NCBI GenBank assembly: GCA_021295915.1
Contig: JAGWBK010000018.1
Span: 1 to 44,489, forward strand
DNA: 44,489 bases
Reading direction: 5' to 3'
Source: Dehalococcoidia bacterium
Lineage (GTDB): Bacteria; Chloroflexota; Dehalococcoidia; Lucifugimonadales; UBA1123
Position 1 is the stretch's first letter. The number at the start of each line of letters is the position of its first letter. This document shows positions 7,937 through 17,100 of the stretch, one piece after another. The notes under the pieces were generated by a model. That model was not told where the DNA came from, did not search any database, and saw only the letters and a program-made list of their open reading frames with translations. A program made the position numbers and the translations under genes.

Positions 7937-8758
7937 ATGCAATCAACAACACAGACACCTGCGACAGAGTCTAGTGGTCACGGCACGGATAGCATTCCAT
8001 CCGGTGTGGCTCCACTGTCAGCCCAGGGAGTTACCGTTTACAGAGGCGGAGTCTTGGTCTTGGACGATGTGACCTTTTCCGCAGGACCCAACTGCCTGAT
8101 GGGTGTAGTGGGTCCAAATGGCGCCGGAAAGAGCACACTCTTTAACGCAATTGTTGGTCTGCTGAAGGTGGACGAGGGAGAGGTGCTAATTCACGGCACA
8201 CCTGTCGACGACGCTCGGGAACACATTGCCTACGTTCCGCAGCACGAAAACGTCAACTGGCGCGTGCCCATGAGCGTCTGGGACGTTGTTATGCAGGGTA
8301 GGACCAAGAATATCGGATGGCTGCGCAGGCCCAAACTTGCAGACCGTTGGCTTGTCGAGGAAGCGCTGGAACAGGTGGGGATGATTGATAGAAGGACGGC
8401 TCTCGTCAGCAACCTGTCCGGCGGTCAGCGCCAGCGGGTGTTTGTTGCACGGGCTCTCGCCCAGGGGGCGGACGTTCTACTTCTTGACGAAGCCTTCAGC
8501 GGAGTTGATATTGCGTCGCAAGAAGCGCTTGTCACTGTTCTGCACGAGCTCCGGGATCAGGGGCGAACGATTCTGCTGTCCTCACATGACATCGGCCACG
8601 TCGCTCACTACTGTGACGAATGCCTGTGCATTAACTGCCGGGTCTGCGCGTGCGGCGCCCCCGAGGACGTACTTACGCCCGATCTGTTGATGGAGATGTA
8701 CGGCCCACACGGTGTGGGGTCAATTCACGGAAAGGCTCTCGATGGACATCGTCACTGA
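7937..8758 (+). CDS. Metal ABC transporter ATP-binding protein (ZnuC/MntB-type)
   Basis: 273 residues. Walker A GPNGAGKS at ~59-66, the Q-loop in VPQHENVNWRVPMSVWDVVM (a hallmark of the Zn/Mn/Fe-importing ABC family), signature LSGGQRQR near 160 and Walker B VLLLDEAFSGVD. The tail is unusual: a Cys-rich stretch (CDECLCINCRVCACG) followed by GHRH, which might sense or bind metal. The N-terminal ~28 residues precede the domain and look unstructured. It overlaps the permease gene by 17 bases, indicating translational coupling. No periplasmic/lipoprotein binding protein gene is next to it. Zinc or manganese uptake is the likely role. Confidence 0.9.
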   Translation: MQSTTQTPATESSGHGTDSIPSGVAPLSAQGVTVYRGGVLVLDDVTFSAGPNCLMGVVGPNGAGKSTLFNAIVGLLKVDEGEVLIHGTPVDDAREHIAYVPQHENVNWRVPMSVWDVVMQGRTKNIGWLRRPKLADRWLVEEALEQVGMIDRRTALVSNLSGGQRQRVFVARALAQGADVLLLDEAFSGVDIASQEALVTVLHELRDQGRTILLSSHDIGHVAHYCDECLCINCRVCACGAPEDVLTPDLLMEMYGPHGVGSIHGKALDGHRH

Positions 8759-9608
8759 AGCAATTCTGGGCCCATTCCAATATGGCTTCATGGTGCGGGC
8801 GCTTCTGGTTTCCGTGCTGGTAGGCATAATGTGCCCGATTCTCGGGGCCTATGTTGTCGTCAGGGGACTCGGCTTCATGACAGATGGCTTGGCCCATTCC
8901 CTCCTGCCTGGCCTGGTAGTCGCTGCGCTGGTGGTATCGGTCATCTCTTCGTCATGGCTAATTCTCGTACCGAACGCCATTGCGTTCGCCCTGATCATAG
9001 GTTTTCTGTCCAAGAGGACTGGCCTGAGTGAAGACACCTCCATTGGCATACTCTTCGCTGGGCTGTTTGCCCTGGGTCTGACACTACTGACGGCGGCCCG
9101 CGGGCTGAATGTCAGTCTGGAATCTGTGCTTCTGGGTCAGGTGCTCGGGGTTTCGCGGAGCGACGTCATGATCACGGGCGTGTTGGCTGTGGTGGTAATT
9201 GTCCTATTGTTAGCCCTTCACAAAGAGATGGTCTTCTCCACATTCGACCCTTTGGGGGCTTCCGTAATGGGACTTCCGACACAGGTGCTGGATTACCTTC
9301 TGCTGGTCCTCCTGGCCGTGGTGATCCTCATCGCATTGCAGGCCGTGGGAATCGTACTTGTGATCTCGATGTTGATAACACCTGCGGCCGCAGCCCAGCT
9401 ACTCACGCAGAGGTTTACACTGGCCATGCTCGTCGGCGCCGGGATCGGGACGGCTTCAGCGATCATCGGATTGTACCTGTCATTCCACTACAACCTCGCA
9501 TCTGGCCCCGTAATGGCATTGTCGGCGACTGCATTCTTCGTAGTCGCGTTGGCCCTGAAACAGGGCACAGCACACATTGGCGGACGCATGGCGCGATCTC
9601 ACGCGTAA
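8742..9608 (+). CDS. Metal ABC transporter permease (ZnuB/MntC-type)
   Basis: About 288 residues, almost entirely hydrophobic with eight or more predicted membrane spans. GAYVVVRGLGFMTDGLAHSL and GILFAGLFALGL are conserved in the ABC-3 family of zinc/manganese permeases, as is ITPAAAAQLLTQR (residues ~210-225), where the coupling region to the ATPase lies. The ATG at 8742 is chosen over an upstream in-frame start because GGAAAGG precedes it and the hydrophobic domain starts soon after. Coupled to the ATPase gene by overlap; a strong terminator follows, so this is a two-gene operon. Confidence 0.9.
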   Translation: MDIVTEAILGPFQYGFMVRALLVSVLVGIMCPILGAYVVVRGLGFMTDGLAHSLLPGLVVAALVVSVISSSWLILVPNAIAFALIIGFLSKRTGLSEDTSIGILFAGLFALGLTLLTAARGLNVSLESVLLGQVLGVSRSDVMITGVLAVVVIVLLLALHKEMVFSTFDPLGASVMGLPTQVLDYLLLVLLAVVILIALQAVGIVLVISMLITPAAAAQLLTQRFTLAMLVGAGIGTASAIIGLYLSFHYNLASGPVMALSATAFFVVALALKQGTAHIGGRMARSHA

Positions 9609-9630
9609 ACGGAGTGACCGGGATCCGAGC

Positions 9631-9664
9631 GGCGTTATACGTCACAGGATGTGAAACGCCTTTT
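9631..9664 (+). terminator. Intrinsic terminator of the metal ABC operon
   Basis: GGCGTT (9631-9636) pairs with AACGCC (9655-9660), with an inner TCACA/TGTGA stem, then TTTT. It lies 22 bases after the permease stop. Confidence 0.7.
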
Positions 9665-9671
9665 GGGGGAG

Positions 9672-9747
9672 TGGTAGCGCGTACGGGACTCGAACCCGTG
9701 TCTCCACCTTGAGAGGGTGGTGTCCTAGGCCGCTAGACGAACGCGCC
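9672..9747 (-). tRNA. tRNA-Glu (anticodon CTC)
   Basis: Minus-strand cloverleaf: acceptor GGCGCGT paired with ACGCGCT (first pair G-U), D-arm GTCTAGCGGCCTAGGAC typical of tRNA-Glu, anticodon stem CCACC/GGTGG with loop CTCTCAA giving anticodon CTC, T-arm CGGGTTCGAGTCCCG, discriminator A, and CCA encoded at 9674-9672. Confidence 0.95.
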
Positions 9748-9790
9748 ACGTTTGAGAAGACTCTGGAATGACCTCAAGGCGGCTTTGGTC

Positions 9791-9864
9791 TGGCTGGGGA
9801 TAGAGGATTCGAACCTCTGCTTACAGATCCAGAGTCTGTCGTCCTACCACTAGACGAATCCCCA
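9791..9864 (-). tRNA. tRNA-Gln (anticodon CTG)
   Basis: Minus-strand cloverleaf: acceptor TGGGGAT/ATCCCCA with the U1-A72 pair characteristic of tRNA-Gln, anticodon stem ACAGA/TCTGT with loop CTCTGGA (anticodon CTG), T-arm AGAGGTTCGAATCCTCT, discriminator G and encoded CCA. It is transcribed first, 43 bases ahead of tRNA-Glu. Confidence 0.95.
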
Positions 9865-9899
9865 GCGACGGTCGCCCTATGGCTCTTCCGACACACGAA

Positions 9900-9927
9900 A
9901 TTATATCAATCCCCCAATGAATTGCAA
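9900..9927 (-). promoter_or_regulatory. Promoter of the tRNA-Gln/tRNA-Glu unit
   Basis: On the minus strand TTGCAA (9927-9922), a 16-bp spacer and consensus TATAAT (9905-9900), about 36 bases before the tRNA-Gln 5' end. Confidence 0.75.
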
Positions 9928-9969
9928 AAGCCCTCGTGTCGACGAGATCGCCAACGTTCCTTTCGGAGC

Positions 9970-9986
9970 GCGGGCGTCCCGCCCGC
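9970..9986. repeat. Small palindrome in a dispersed GGAGCGCGGGCGTCCCGCCC-type element
   Basis: GCGGGCG (9970-9976) and CGCCCGC (9980-9986) form a 7-bp stem with a TCC loop. The surrounding sequence resembles intergenic elements common in many genomes. It sits between divergent promoters and is not followed by a T-run. Confidence 0.5.
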
Positions 9987-10027
9987 ATTCGTCTTTCCCG
10001 AGCCTCATGTCAGGTCTCTCACATCCA

Positions 10028-10056
10028 TTGGCAAACTTGGGCGGCGTCTATAAAAT
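10028..10056 (+). promoter_or_regulatory. Promoter of the ThDP enzyme operon
   Basis: TTGGCA (10028-10033), 17-bp spacer, TAAAAT (10051-10056); the start codon follows at 10095 with GGAG seven bases before it. Confidence 0.6.
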
Positions 10057-10094
10057 AGCCCCGTCCCTAGTCCTGAAGAGTATCGGAGCTTTAC

Positions 10095-11789
10095 ATGACC
10101 GCATCGCGGATGATTAGTGGCAGCGATCTAATTTCGAGGGCCCTCAAGCTGGAGGGAGTGAGTACCGTTTTCACCCTCGCCGGCGACCATATCCTGCCGG
10201 TGCTCGACGTGATGGCCGACCAGGACTTCCGGTTCATCGACACAAGACACGAACAGGCGGCCGTCCACATGGCGGACGCGTGGGGCAGGATCACCGGACA
10301 GCCTGGCGTCGCCATGTACACGACCCCTGGGTTTGCCAACGCCATTCCAGGCCTCACCAACGCCATGCACTCTGACAGCCCACTGCTCTCCATTAGCGGC
10401 TGCGCCGAGCTACTGGAGCTCGGGCGAGGTGCGATGCAGGAGATCGACCAGATAGGTATGGCCCAGCCTGTTACAAAGGGCTCCTGGATGGTTACGGATG
10501 CCCGTCGTATCCCAGACATGATTGCAACGGCGCTTCGCGTTGCCTACGAGGGGCGGCGAGGTCCGGTCCACCTGACAATTCCGGTGGACATTCAGCAGCA
10601 GCTTGTTCCTGAAGAAGACGTGGCCTTTTACAATCCAGGTGAGTACCGCGACATCGGCGCGCCGGCGGCCTCATCTGAAAAGGTGCGGGAGGCAGTCGAC
10701 ATACTGCACTCTGCCGAGAGGCCACTGATCATTGTCGGTAGCGCGGGCGCCTACGCTCGCTCCGGCGAGACCCTGGAAGCGCTCATTGAGACCACCAGGA
10801 TTCCGCTCATGACTGAGGGGGACGCGCGCGGGCTTGTATCGGACGCTCACCCTTACTGCTACGGTTTCTTCGACTCCGGCCTCAATCGCGCTGCAAGGCT
10901 GTTGCGCGAGGCGGACGCCGTTGTACTCATGGGTCGCAAGCAGGACCTGATTGTCGGTTATGCGATGCCACCCACCGTTGCCGCTGACGCGAAAGTAATT
11001 CAGATAGACCCGTCTGCAGCAGAGATTGCCAGGAATCGCGGCGTCTCTGTTGGCATTCATGGTGACGTTGAAGCAGTGGCTCGGCAGATGGCAGATGAAG
11101 CCGTTAAGCGCGAGTGGCGCGACCTTCCATGGCTCTCCAGGCTGGCGGAGGAAAGGGACGCGCAACAGAGGGACCTCGAGGAATTGGCCGTAAGTGAGTC
11201 GCCTATGCACGCGACATTCGTACACAAGGCGGTGAGGTATCATGTTGGCCCTGAAGACATAGTCTCCTACGACGGCGGCGACTTCTGCCACTTCGGGAGG
11301 GCCTACTCGTCGGCGCTATCACCAAAGACTTGGTGGTATCTACCCCCGCTAGGGATGCTCGGACAGGCCCTGCCGACTGCGATAGCCGCCAAGGCGGCGT
11401 ATCCTGAACGCAAGGTCTTCATGTTTACAGGTGACGGCGCCTTCGGTTTCAATGCAATGGAGTACGACACCGCCGTTCGGCATAACCTGCCTATCGTCGG
11501 CGTCATGGGGAACGACTCAGCGTGGGGCATCGACAGGCAGATCCAGGTAGGTGTCTATGGCAAAACTGTTGCCACTGACCTACTGCCCTCCAGGTACGAC
11601 CAGGTGGTCCGTGGCCTCGGAGGACACGGTGAGCTGATCGAGCATCCTGACGAACTCGACTCTGCCATCGAGCGCGCGATAAGACTGGACAGGCCTGCAC
11701 TTCTCAACGTTCGTATTCAGAACGCGATCAGCCCAAGGGCTCAGGCCGCAATCAATCGTTGGATGAGCCACACACCCCAGCCAATCTAG
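10095..11789 (+). CDS. Thiamine-diphosphate-dependent enzyme of the acetolactate synthase family
   Basis: 564 residues in the usual three-domain order. The N-terminal PYR domain has the catalytic glutamate (E53) in DTRHEQAAVHMA, the central domain is Rossmann-like, and the C-terminal PP domain has the ThDP/Mg2+ motif GDGAFGFNAMEYDTA ending at GNDSAWG (residues ~446-478). The family includes acetolactate synthase, oxalyl-CoA decarboxylase, glyoxylate carboligase and benzoylformate decarboxylase; I cannot assign the substrate. No acetolactate-synthase small subunit or ilv gene is nearby. The next gene starts 7 bases after its stop, so a DUF4178-like protein and then a DUF350 protein are probably in the same transcript. 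Confidence 0.88.
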   Translation: MTASRMISGSDLISRALKLEGVSTVFTLAGDHILPVLDVMADQDFRFIDTRHEQAAVHMADAWGRITGQPGVAMYTTPGFANAIPGLTNAMHSDSPLLSISGCAELLELGRGAMQEIDQIGMAQPVTKGSWMVTDARRIPDMIATALRVAYEGRRGPVHLTIPVDIQQQLVPEEDVAFYNPGEYRDIGAPAASSEKVREAVDILHSAERPLIIVGSAGAYARSGETLEALIETTRIPLMTEGDARGLVSDAHPYCYGFFDSGLNRAARLLREADAVVLMGRKQDLIVGYAMPPTVAADAKVIQIDPSAAEIARNRGVSVGIHGDVEAVARQMADEAVKREWRDLPWLSRLAEERDAQQRDLEELAVSESPMHATFVHKAVRYHVGPEDIVSYDGGDFCHFGRAYSSALSPKTWWYLPPLGMLGQALPTAIAAKAAYPERKVFMFTGDGAFGFNAMEYDTAVRHNLPIVGVMGNDSAWGIDRQIQVGVYGKTVATDLLPSRYDQVVRGLGGHGELIEHPDELDSAIERAIRLDRPALLNVRIQNAISPRAQAAINRWMSHTPQPI

Positions 11790-11796
11790 GAAAATT

Positions 11797-12351
11797 ATGC
11801 TCAGATCTCTTTTCGGCAAGGGACGAAAGAAGCAGTCGGAGGACGTACCGTCCGATGATTCGATTCGGTCCGCGAAGATTGGCGACGTCCTGTTCGTCCC
11901 CGGCCTATGGGAGACCGGCGAAGACGCCTATCTGATAGTCGAACGAATAACGAAGCTCGAATCGGCTTATGGGGAATCTCACGAGCTTTCAGTAGTAGAT
12001 GGTGAGCGTAGAGCCACCGTCGAGTGGTCGGATCAGGACGGGCTGCACATCTCGGCTGTCCTTCAGGACAGGCCTATGGGCCTCTCGGCTGTCGGACTCG
12101 ACTACGATACCCTTGTGGAGTGGGACGAGCACAAGTCGTTAGAAAACTGTTTTGAGCACGACGGCTATACCTACTACTATAGGAACAGCTACGAAGTGCG
12201 TTACAGCGAGGACGAGGGTTTCTGGCTGTGGGAATTCGTCAGAGAAGATGAAGAGGGCGGAGTGTCGGTGGTCAAGTTTGAGGGCCAGCCTTTCGAGGTT
12301 TACGTCGCCACTTACATTTCACCCCATGTCTTGACCGTCTATCACAAGTAG
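11797..12351 (+). CDS. DUF4178-like protein
   Basis: 184 residues, acidic, beta-rich, without signal or membrane segments. KIGDVLFVPG near residue 28, then a strand-rich C-terminal half (YYYRNSYEVRY, FWLWEFVRED, VVKFEGQPFEVYVATYISPH) resembles the DUF4178 layout. The match is by eye and only moderately certain, but the following gene encodes DUF350 domains, and DUF4178 and DUF350 genes recur together in other genomes, often beside polyamine aminopropyltransferase genes. It directly follows the ThDP enzyme gene. Biochemical function unknown. Confidence 0.5.
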   Translation: MLRSLFGKGRKKQSEDVPSDDSIRSAKIGDVLFVPGLWETGEDAYLIVERITKLESAYGESHELSVVDGERRATVEWSDQDGLHISAVLQDRPMGLSAVGLDYDTLVEWDEHKSLENCFEHDGYTYYYRNSYEVRYSEDEGFWLWEFVREDEEGGVSVVKFEGQPFEVYVATYISPHVLTVYHK

Positions 12352-12365
12352 TCTCTGCTCCCTAT

Positions 12366-12394
12366 CCGTCATGCCGGCGAAGGCCGGAATCTAG
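12366..12394. repeat. Dispersed palindromic repeat, copy 2
   Basis: Same 29-base element as at 6827-6855 with two substitutions (CCGTCATGCCGGCGAAGGCC...). Intergenic, between the DUF4178-like and DUF350 genes. Confidence 0.75.
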
Positions 12395-12466
12395 AGTGGA
12401 GTTCAGTGCGGTGTACCACATCAACCGGGCAATTGGGCAGTCCCTAAGTGAAACAAAAGGCGAGCG

Positions 12467-13354
12467 ATGATAGAAGCATTCGTTGACGTGTTCGAACAGA
12501 TTCCCAGGGGCCTGGTCTACGTGGTAATGGGCGTGATCGTGCTCGCCATCGCCAGGTTGGTGCAGGATTTCATCACTCCGTACAAGATCCAGGAGCAGTT
12601 GAACCAGAAGGACAACATCGCGCTGGCCACAAGCATCGCGGGCTACTACCTGGGTGTGATTATCGTGTTCCTGGGAGGGCTGTATCAGCCGTTCCTGGTC
12701 GTCGCGGACAACAGCCTTGGTTTCACAGCCGAGTACTGGCAGGACGTCGGTCTCGTGTTCGTCTACTCGATCGCAGGCATAATCGTGCTGAACATCGCAC
12801 GCATAATCGTTGACAAGCTGGTGCTGCATGATTTCAGCACAGAAGATGAGATCATAAACGATCAAAACGCTGGAACCGGGGCAGTGGAGTTCGCCGTCTA
12901 CGTTGCCGTTGGCCTGGTAATCGCGGGCGCGATTTCAGGCGAGAGCGGTGGTCCTGAGACAGCGCTGGTATTCCTGGTGCTCGGCTTGGTCGCTCTGATC
13001 GTTTACACGTTGATCTACGAGTGGACCACTTCATTCAACATTCACGAGCAAATCGAGGCGGACAACGTCGCAGTTGGAGTCGCCCTCGCCGGTAATCTCG
13101 TAGCGATCGGAATCGTGGTATTCAAGGCAGTATTCGGCGAGTTCGTAGGTTGGACTGAAAGCATCGCGGGGTTTATTACCTACGCAGTCGTCGGGTTCAT
13201 CCTGCTCTACGCCGTGAGGTTCGTAGTGGACAAGGTGCTGTTCCCGAAAGTGAAGCTCGCTGACGAGCTTGCGGTAGACCGGAACCTTGGCGCCGCCTTC
13301 ATAGAGAGCGCGGCACTGATTAGCGTTAGCCTGATCCTGTTTTTTGCGATCTAG
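12467..13354 (+). CDS. Membrane protein with two DUF350 domains
   Basis: 295 residues with about eight membrane spans. Two tandem copies of the same unit are visible: KDNIALATSIAGYYLGVIIV around residue 45 and DNVAVGVALAGNLVAIGIVV near 200, each followed by a span ending in a basic/acidic VDK segment (IARIIVDKL, YAVRFVVDKVL). These are DUF350 hallmarks (E. coli YjfL type), so the gene is an internal duplication. DUF350 proteins are found with DUF1190, DUF4178 and glutathionylspermidine- or spermidine-synthase-like genes; the molecular role is unknown. The stop codon overlaps the convergent exported-protein gene by four bases. Confidence 0.82.
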   Translation: MIEAFVDVFEQIPRGLVYVVMGVIVLAIARLVQDFITPYKIQEQLNQKDNIALATSIAGYYLGVIIVFLGGLYQPFLVVADNSLGFTAEYWQDVGLVFVYSIAGIIVLNIARIIVDKLVLHDFSTEDEIINDQNAGTGAVEFAVYVAVGLVIAGAISGESGGPETALVFLVLGLVALIVYTLIYEWTTSFNIHEQIEADNVAVGVALAGNLVAIGIVVFKAVFGEFVGWTESIAGFITYAVVGFILLYAVRFVVDKVLFPKVKLADELAVDRNLGAAFIESAALISVSLILFFAI

Positions 13355-14151
13355 CCGCGCCTGACGAGCCTGATAGACCCGCCCCCGCCGGTGAATCCGG
13401 AGCTGGAGCGCCCGAAAGCGCTTGAGCGTGAACTGCTTCCCCAACTCGATCGCACGCCCGTGCCGCTTGACCTGAAGTTTCCAGTAGTACGCTGGGAATT
13501 CTGGTACGACTGTCTTGAGGAGCTTACGTTCTTCGACGCCTGGTCGTAGCTCGAACCAGCAAACGACTTCTGCTTGTTGAAGTAGCTTGTGTTCTTCGAT
13601 ACCTGGTTGCGGTAGCTACTCGAGTTCCTGTAGTTGGACCGGTTCCGGCTGATGGTGTCGTAGCGAGAAATGGGCGTGTAGTAGCCGTACGGTCCGAAGC
13701 TGCTCAGGATCATGTACGTGAACAGGAAGTTCCCAGCCCCGAATCCGTGGTGGTAGTAGCCATTGGCACCGTAACCACGCATCTCATGTTGGTCGTTGTC
13801 CTTGACGATTGAGAACAGTCGATCGTCGATGCCGTCCTCGATCTCCTTGGACTTGTTCAGGTCTTCCCAAGCTTCGAGATTTGTCCTGCTTCCATCCTGC
13901 TCGACCCGGATCAGGACGATACCGTCACCCTCGTAGATTTCGTTGACACGCTTCTCAAACTCCGTGGGGCTGTTGGAGTCCTTGAAAGCCTCCTGCACTT
14001 CGTCCAGGTTGATGCGGCCTGCTGCCCCGTCTGTCGCGGCCCAGTCTTCGTAAGTTGGCCCGGAGTCACACGCGGCAGCCACCGGGGCCGCCAGAAGTGA
14101 GACTCCTGCCAGCATGGCCATGGATGATCTTGTACGTCTGCTCTTGTTCAA
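13351..14151 (-). CDS. Ser/Arg/Tyr-rich exported protein, putative lipoprotein, YgiB/DUF1190-like in style
   Basis: About 266 residues. A basic n-region (NKSRRTR) and hydrophobic segment end in VAAAC, a weak lipobox. Residues ~40-115 form an acidic folded region; then GYYHHGFGAGNFLFTYMILS is a glycine/aromatic hydrophobic patch, and the last ~105 residues are Ser/Arg/Asn/Tyr-rich, ending in FTGGGGSIR. This recalls E. coli YgiB/YjfM (DUF1190), whose genes sit beside DUF350 genes, and a DUF350 gene converges here. TTG at 14151 is chosen because AAGGGA precedes it; an upstream TTG at 14178 lacks such a site. It is the last gene of the operon and immediately follows the SecA paralogue gene, making it a candidate export substrate (inference). 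Confidence 0.6.
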   Translation of the reverse strand: MNKSRRTRSSMAMLAGVSLLAAPVAAACDSGPTYEDWAATDGAAGRINLDEVQEAFKDSNSPTEFEKRVNEIYEGDGIVLIRVEQDGSRTNLEAWEDLNKSKEIEDGIDDRLFSIVKDNDQHEMRGYGANGYYHHGFGAGNFLFTYMILSSFGPYGYYTPISRYDTISRNRSNYRNSSSYRNQVSKNTSYFNKQKSFAGSSYDQASKNVSSSRQSYQNSQRTTGNFRSSGTGVRSSWGSSSRSSAFGRSSSGFTGGGGSIRLVRRG

Positions 14152-14199
14152 TCTTGGTCCCTTCGTGAGGTCCTGCAAATGTACTCTACAGACAGTCTA

Positions 14200-17100
14200 T
14201 CACCGAAGCAGCGCTTCCAGTTCATCAGGCAGCTGCTCAACGTGATTGTCGCCCATCCGACTGCTGCCCGCAATGTCCGCACTGTTGAGCAGCGTTCTCA
14301 TGGCCTGGTCCTCGACCTGTGCCCAGAACTCGGCCCTCGTGCTGCCGATCTCTTCGGCAAGCTCAGTGACAGCGGCATGTCGAGAACGAGCTCCAACCGC
14401 GAGGGTAGTCGCCATGTCGCCAAGGTGCGACAGGCGCGTGGGCCAAAGTTCATCTGCTGCATTGAGCCGGCATTCGGCGACTGCCAGAGAAAACCTCTTT
14501 GACCCGAGGCGGTCTCGATGCACCGATAAGCGCCTTTGCACCTCTACCTCTAGTTCCCGTCTCACGTCGCTTGGTGTCCAAGTCTCGAAGGCTCCAATGT
14601 CTATTCGATAGCTGTGCCACAGGCCGTCGGACGCAATAGCAAATCGCGTTTCATACTTGATCCGATGGTCATCCAGTTCCCTGGTCCTGCGCGCGACCCA
14701 CCCGGTGACCATACTCCCTGCCAGGGCCTGCGACTGAAACGAGTCCATCATGCGAATACGCTCCGCATAATGCGCTCGCGACTCGCTTTCCACAACTGCC
14801 TCATACTCAGCCAGTGCGCGGGAAGTGACATCTCTCTGAGATTCAACGTCGACTTGTACCAGCCTCAGGGTTCTGCTTACCTCAGGCCCTTCGACCCTAC
14901 CGCAGGGTGCCCTCTCCATTCTGAACAAGTCGCTCTGGCGACTGGAGAACGCAAGTGTTGCGTCGTTGATGTACACGGCCATCTTTGTTGTCCCGAATGA
15001 TCCCTGTCGCGCAGTCCTTCCCCTCATCTGACGCTCCACCCTGACAGATTCAGGGAGAGACGTAATCAGCACAAAGAGTCCCAGACCCAGGGGCATGCGC
15101 TCTTCTCCCTGGCATTCCGCATGGAGTGGACGGGCTGCGACAATGCACTCGTAGCCTGAAGCTCTGACCTGGACTTCGCGGTCCTCAAGCCCGTGGAGGG
15201 CTTGTTTCAGGGCCTCCGCCTCGTCGTGTGAGGAACACTCAAAGACCGGAGACCTTCCGCGCCCGAGGACTTGACCGGCCCATGTGACGGCTGTTTCCAG
15301 GATCGCCGCGTCGACACAGTCTTCCACGACGAAGTCGGAGCCACGCCCGGCCATGCCAGTTGAGACTGTGACCGCTCCGTATTCGCCGCCACGGACCACG
15401 ATCTCAGACTCTAGCTCGGCCTTCTCTGCGTTGAGAAGCTGGTGAGGGATAGAATGTTCAGTAAGAGCGTAGCTGAGTGCGTCGGAGTCCCTGACGCTTC
15501 CCGTCGTGACGAGAACAGGACGCCCAAGGCCGTGCCAGTAGTCCACCTGCTCCACGATCGACGCAAGGTGCTCGTCCTTGTCAAAGTACACCACTGTGTC
15601 GAGGTCGACTCGCTTCGAGACGACCTCCGGTGGAACCCTGACGGTCGCAACCCCGTAGTCACCAGCAAAGGTGTCTTCTGCCTCCATGGCAGTGCCGGTC
15701 AGCCCGCAGATGGTCTCATAGTTCGACATCAGCGCCCTGATCGAAGTGCGCGCCTTCGTTTCAGATTGCCCCAGTCGGTCAAGACCTTCCTTGGACTCTA
15801 GTGCTTCGTGAAGTCCGTGCATGTAGCGGTGAGACACCATTGGTCGCCCGTCTAGTCTGTCGATGAGAGTAATTCCGTTCTCGGCTAGCACGTAGTCACT
15901 TCCGGCTTCGTGGATGACCCTGGCCCTCAGGGCTTGGACGACCCCGAATGCATCGAGCGGACTGTCAACCCTGGCGAACACCTCATCCCAGCCGAGTTCC
16001 GTGAGACGAAGGGTGGACCTGCCTGTATCTATGGCAAAGATCAGTTCCTTCTCGAGTGGGCTGCCTTCGTACTCATCATTCAACCGTGACACGTCACTGG
16101 AGACGCGCCGCGTGGAGACCCCAAGTCGGTCCAGTTCCGACACGAGTCTGGAAGTGAGTCCACCGGCCAGGAGAATAGTCGCGAGAGTCTCTGACTGAGA
16201 TTCCCCTCCTGACAGTGCCTTGTATAGCTCGTCGATATGCGCTGTCTGCCCACCCAGCAGTTCCGAGGCAATCGCCTCGTGGTTCGCTCCTTGCTCAGCA
16301 TCAGAGACCCTTTCGCCTGAGATGATCAGTGGTGTTCTCGCCTGATCGATGAGCAGGTGGTCCGCCTCATCGGCGATGGCGACATCGAAAACCGGGTTGA
16401 CCCTGTGGTCGAACGACGCAGCCACGTTATCCCTCAAGTAGTCGAAGCCGACTTCCCTCGCCGTAGTGAAGACAATCTGGGCTGCGTACTGGAACTGCCG
16501 TTCCCGGCGGTCCATTCCTTCGATTACAAGCCCGACTGTCAGTCCCAGAGACTCCAGGACCGGAGCGAGGAGGTCGCAGTCACGAGTCGCCAGATAGTCA
16601 TTGGCCGTAAGTATGTGAACGTTCCGAGCTGACGCAGCAAGAACAGCGGCAGCAATCGTAGAGGCAAGGGTCTTACCCTCCCCAGCGTCCATCTCCACAA
16701 TCACCCCATTCAGCAGTAGCGTAGCCGCGGTGAGCTGCTGCTCAGTGGGAGCGAACCTGAGGCAGTCCGCGTCGTCTGCGTCCTCTAATAGCTTGTAGAA
16801 TTCTGCAGGCAGCCTTACCTCTGACGGGTACTCCGTCGTCAATCTCCTCAGGAGGTCAGCGAGTGCCAAGGCAGCTTGCTGCTGGGATTCTTCTGTGTTG
16901 CCTGTATACGTGTCTTGCTCAGGTTTTCTAAGGGCAGAGTCGGCCCTCTGCCTGATTGGCCTGATGGCCCCATCCAGTTCACCAGTATCAAGGGTAACTG
17001 CACGCCAGATGCCTAGGCGCCTTTGAACTGCGGTGTCTACCGCGCCAAGTGCATTGGCGACCTGCTCGCCGTCGCGACTCTCTGAGAGGCCACTCGCTGC

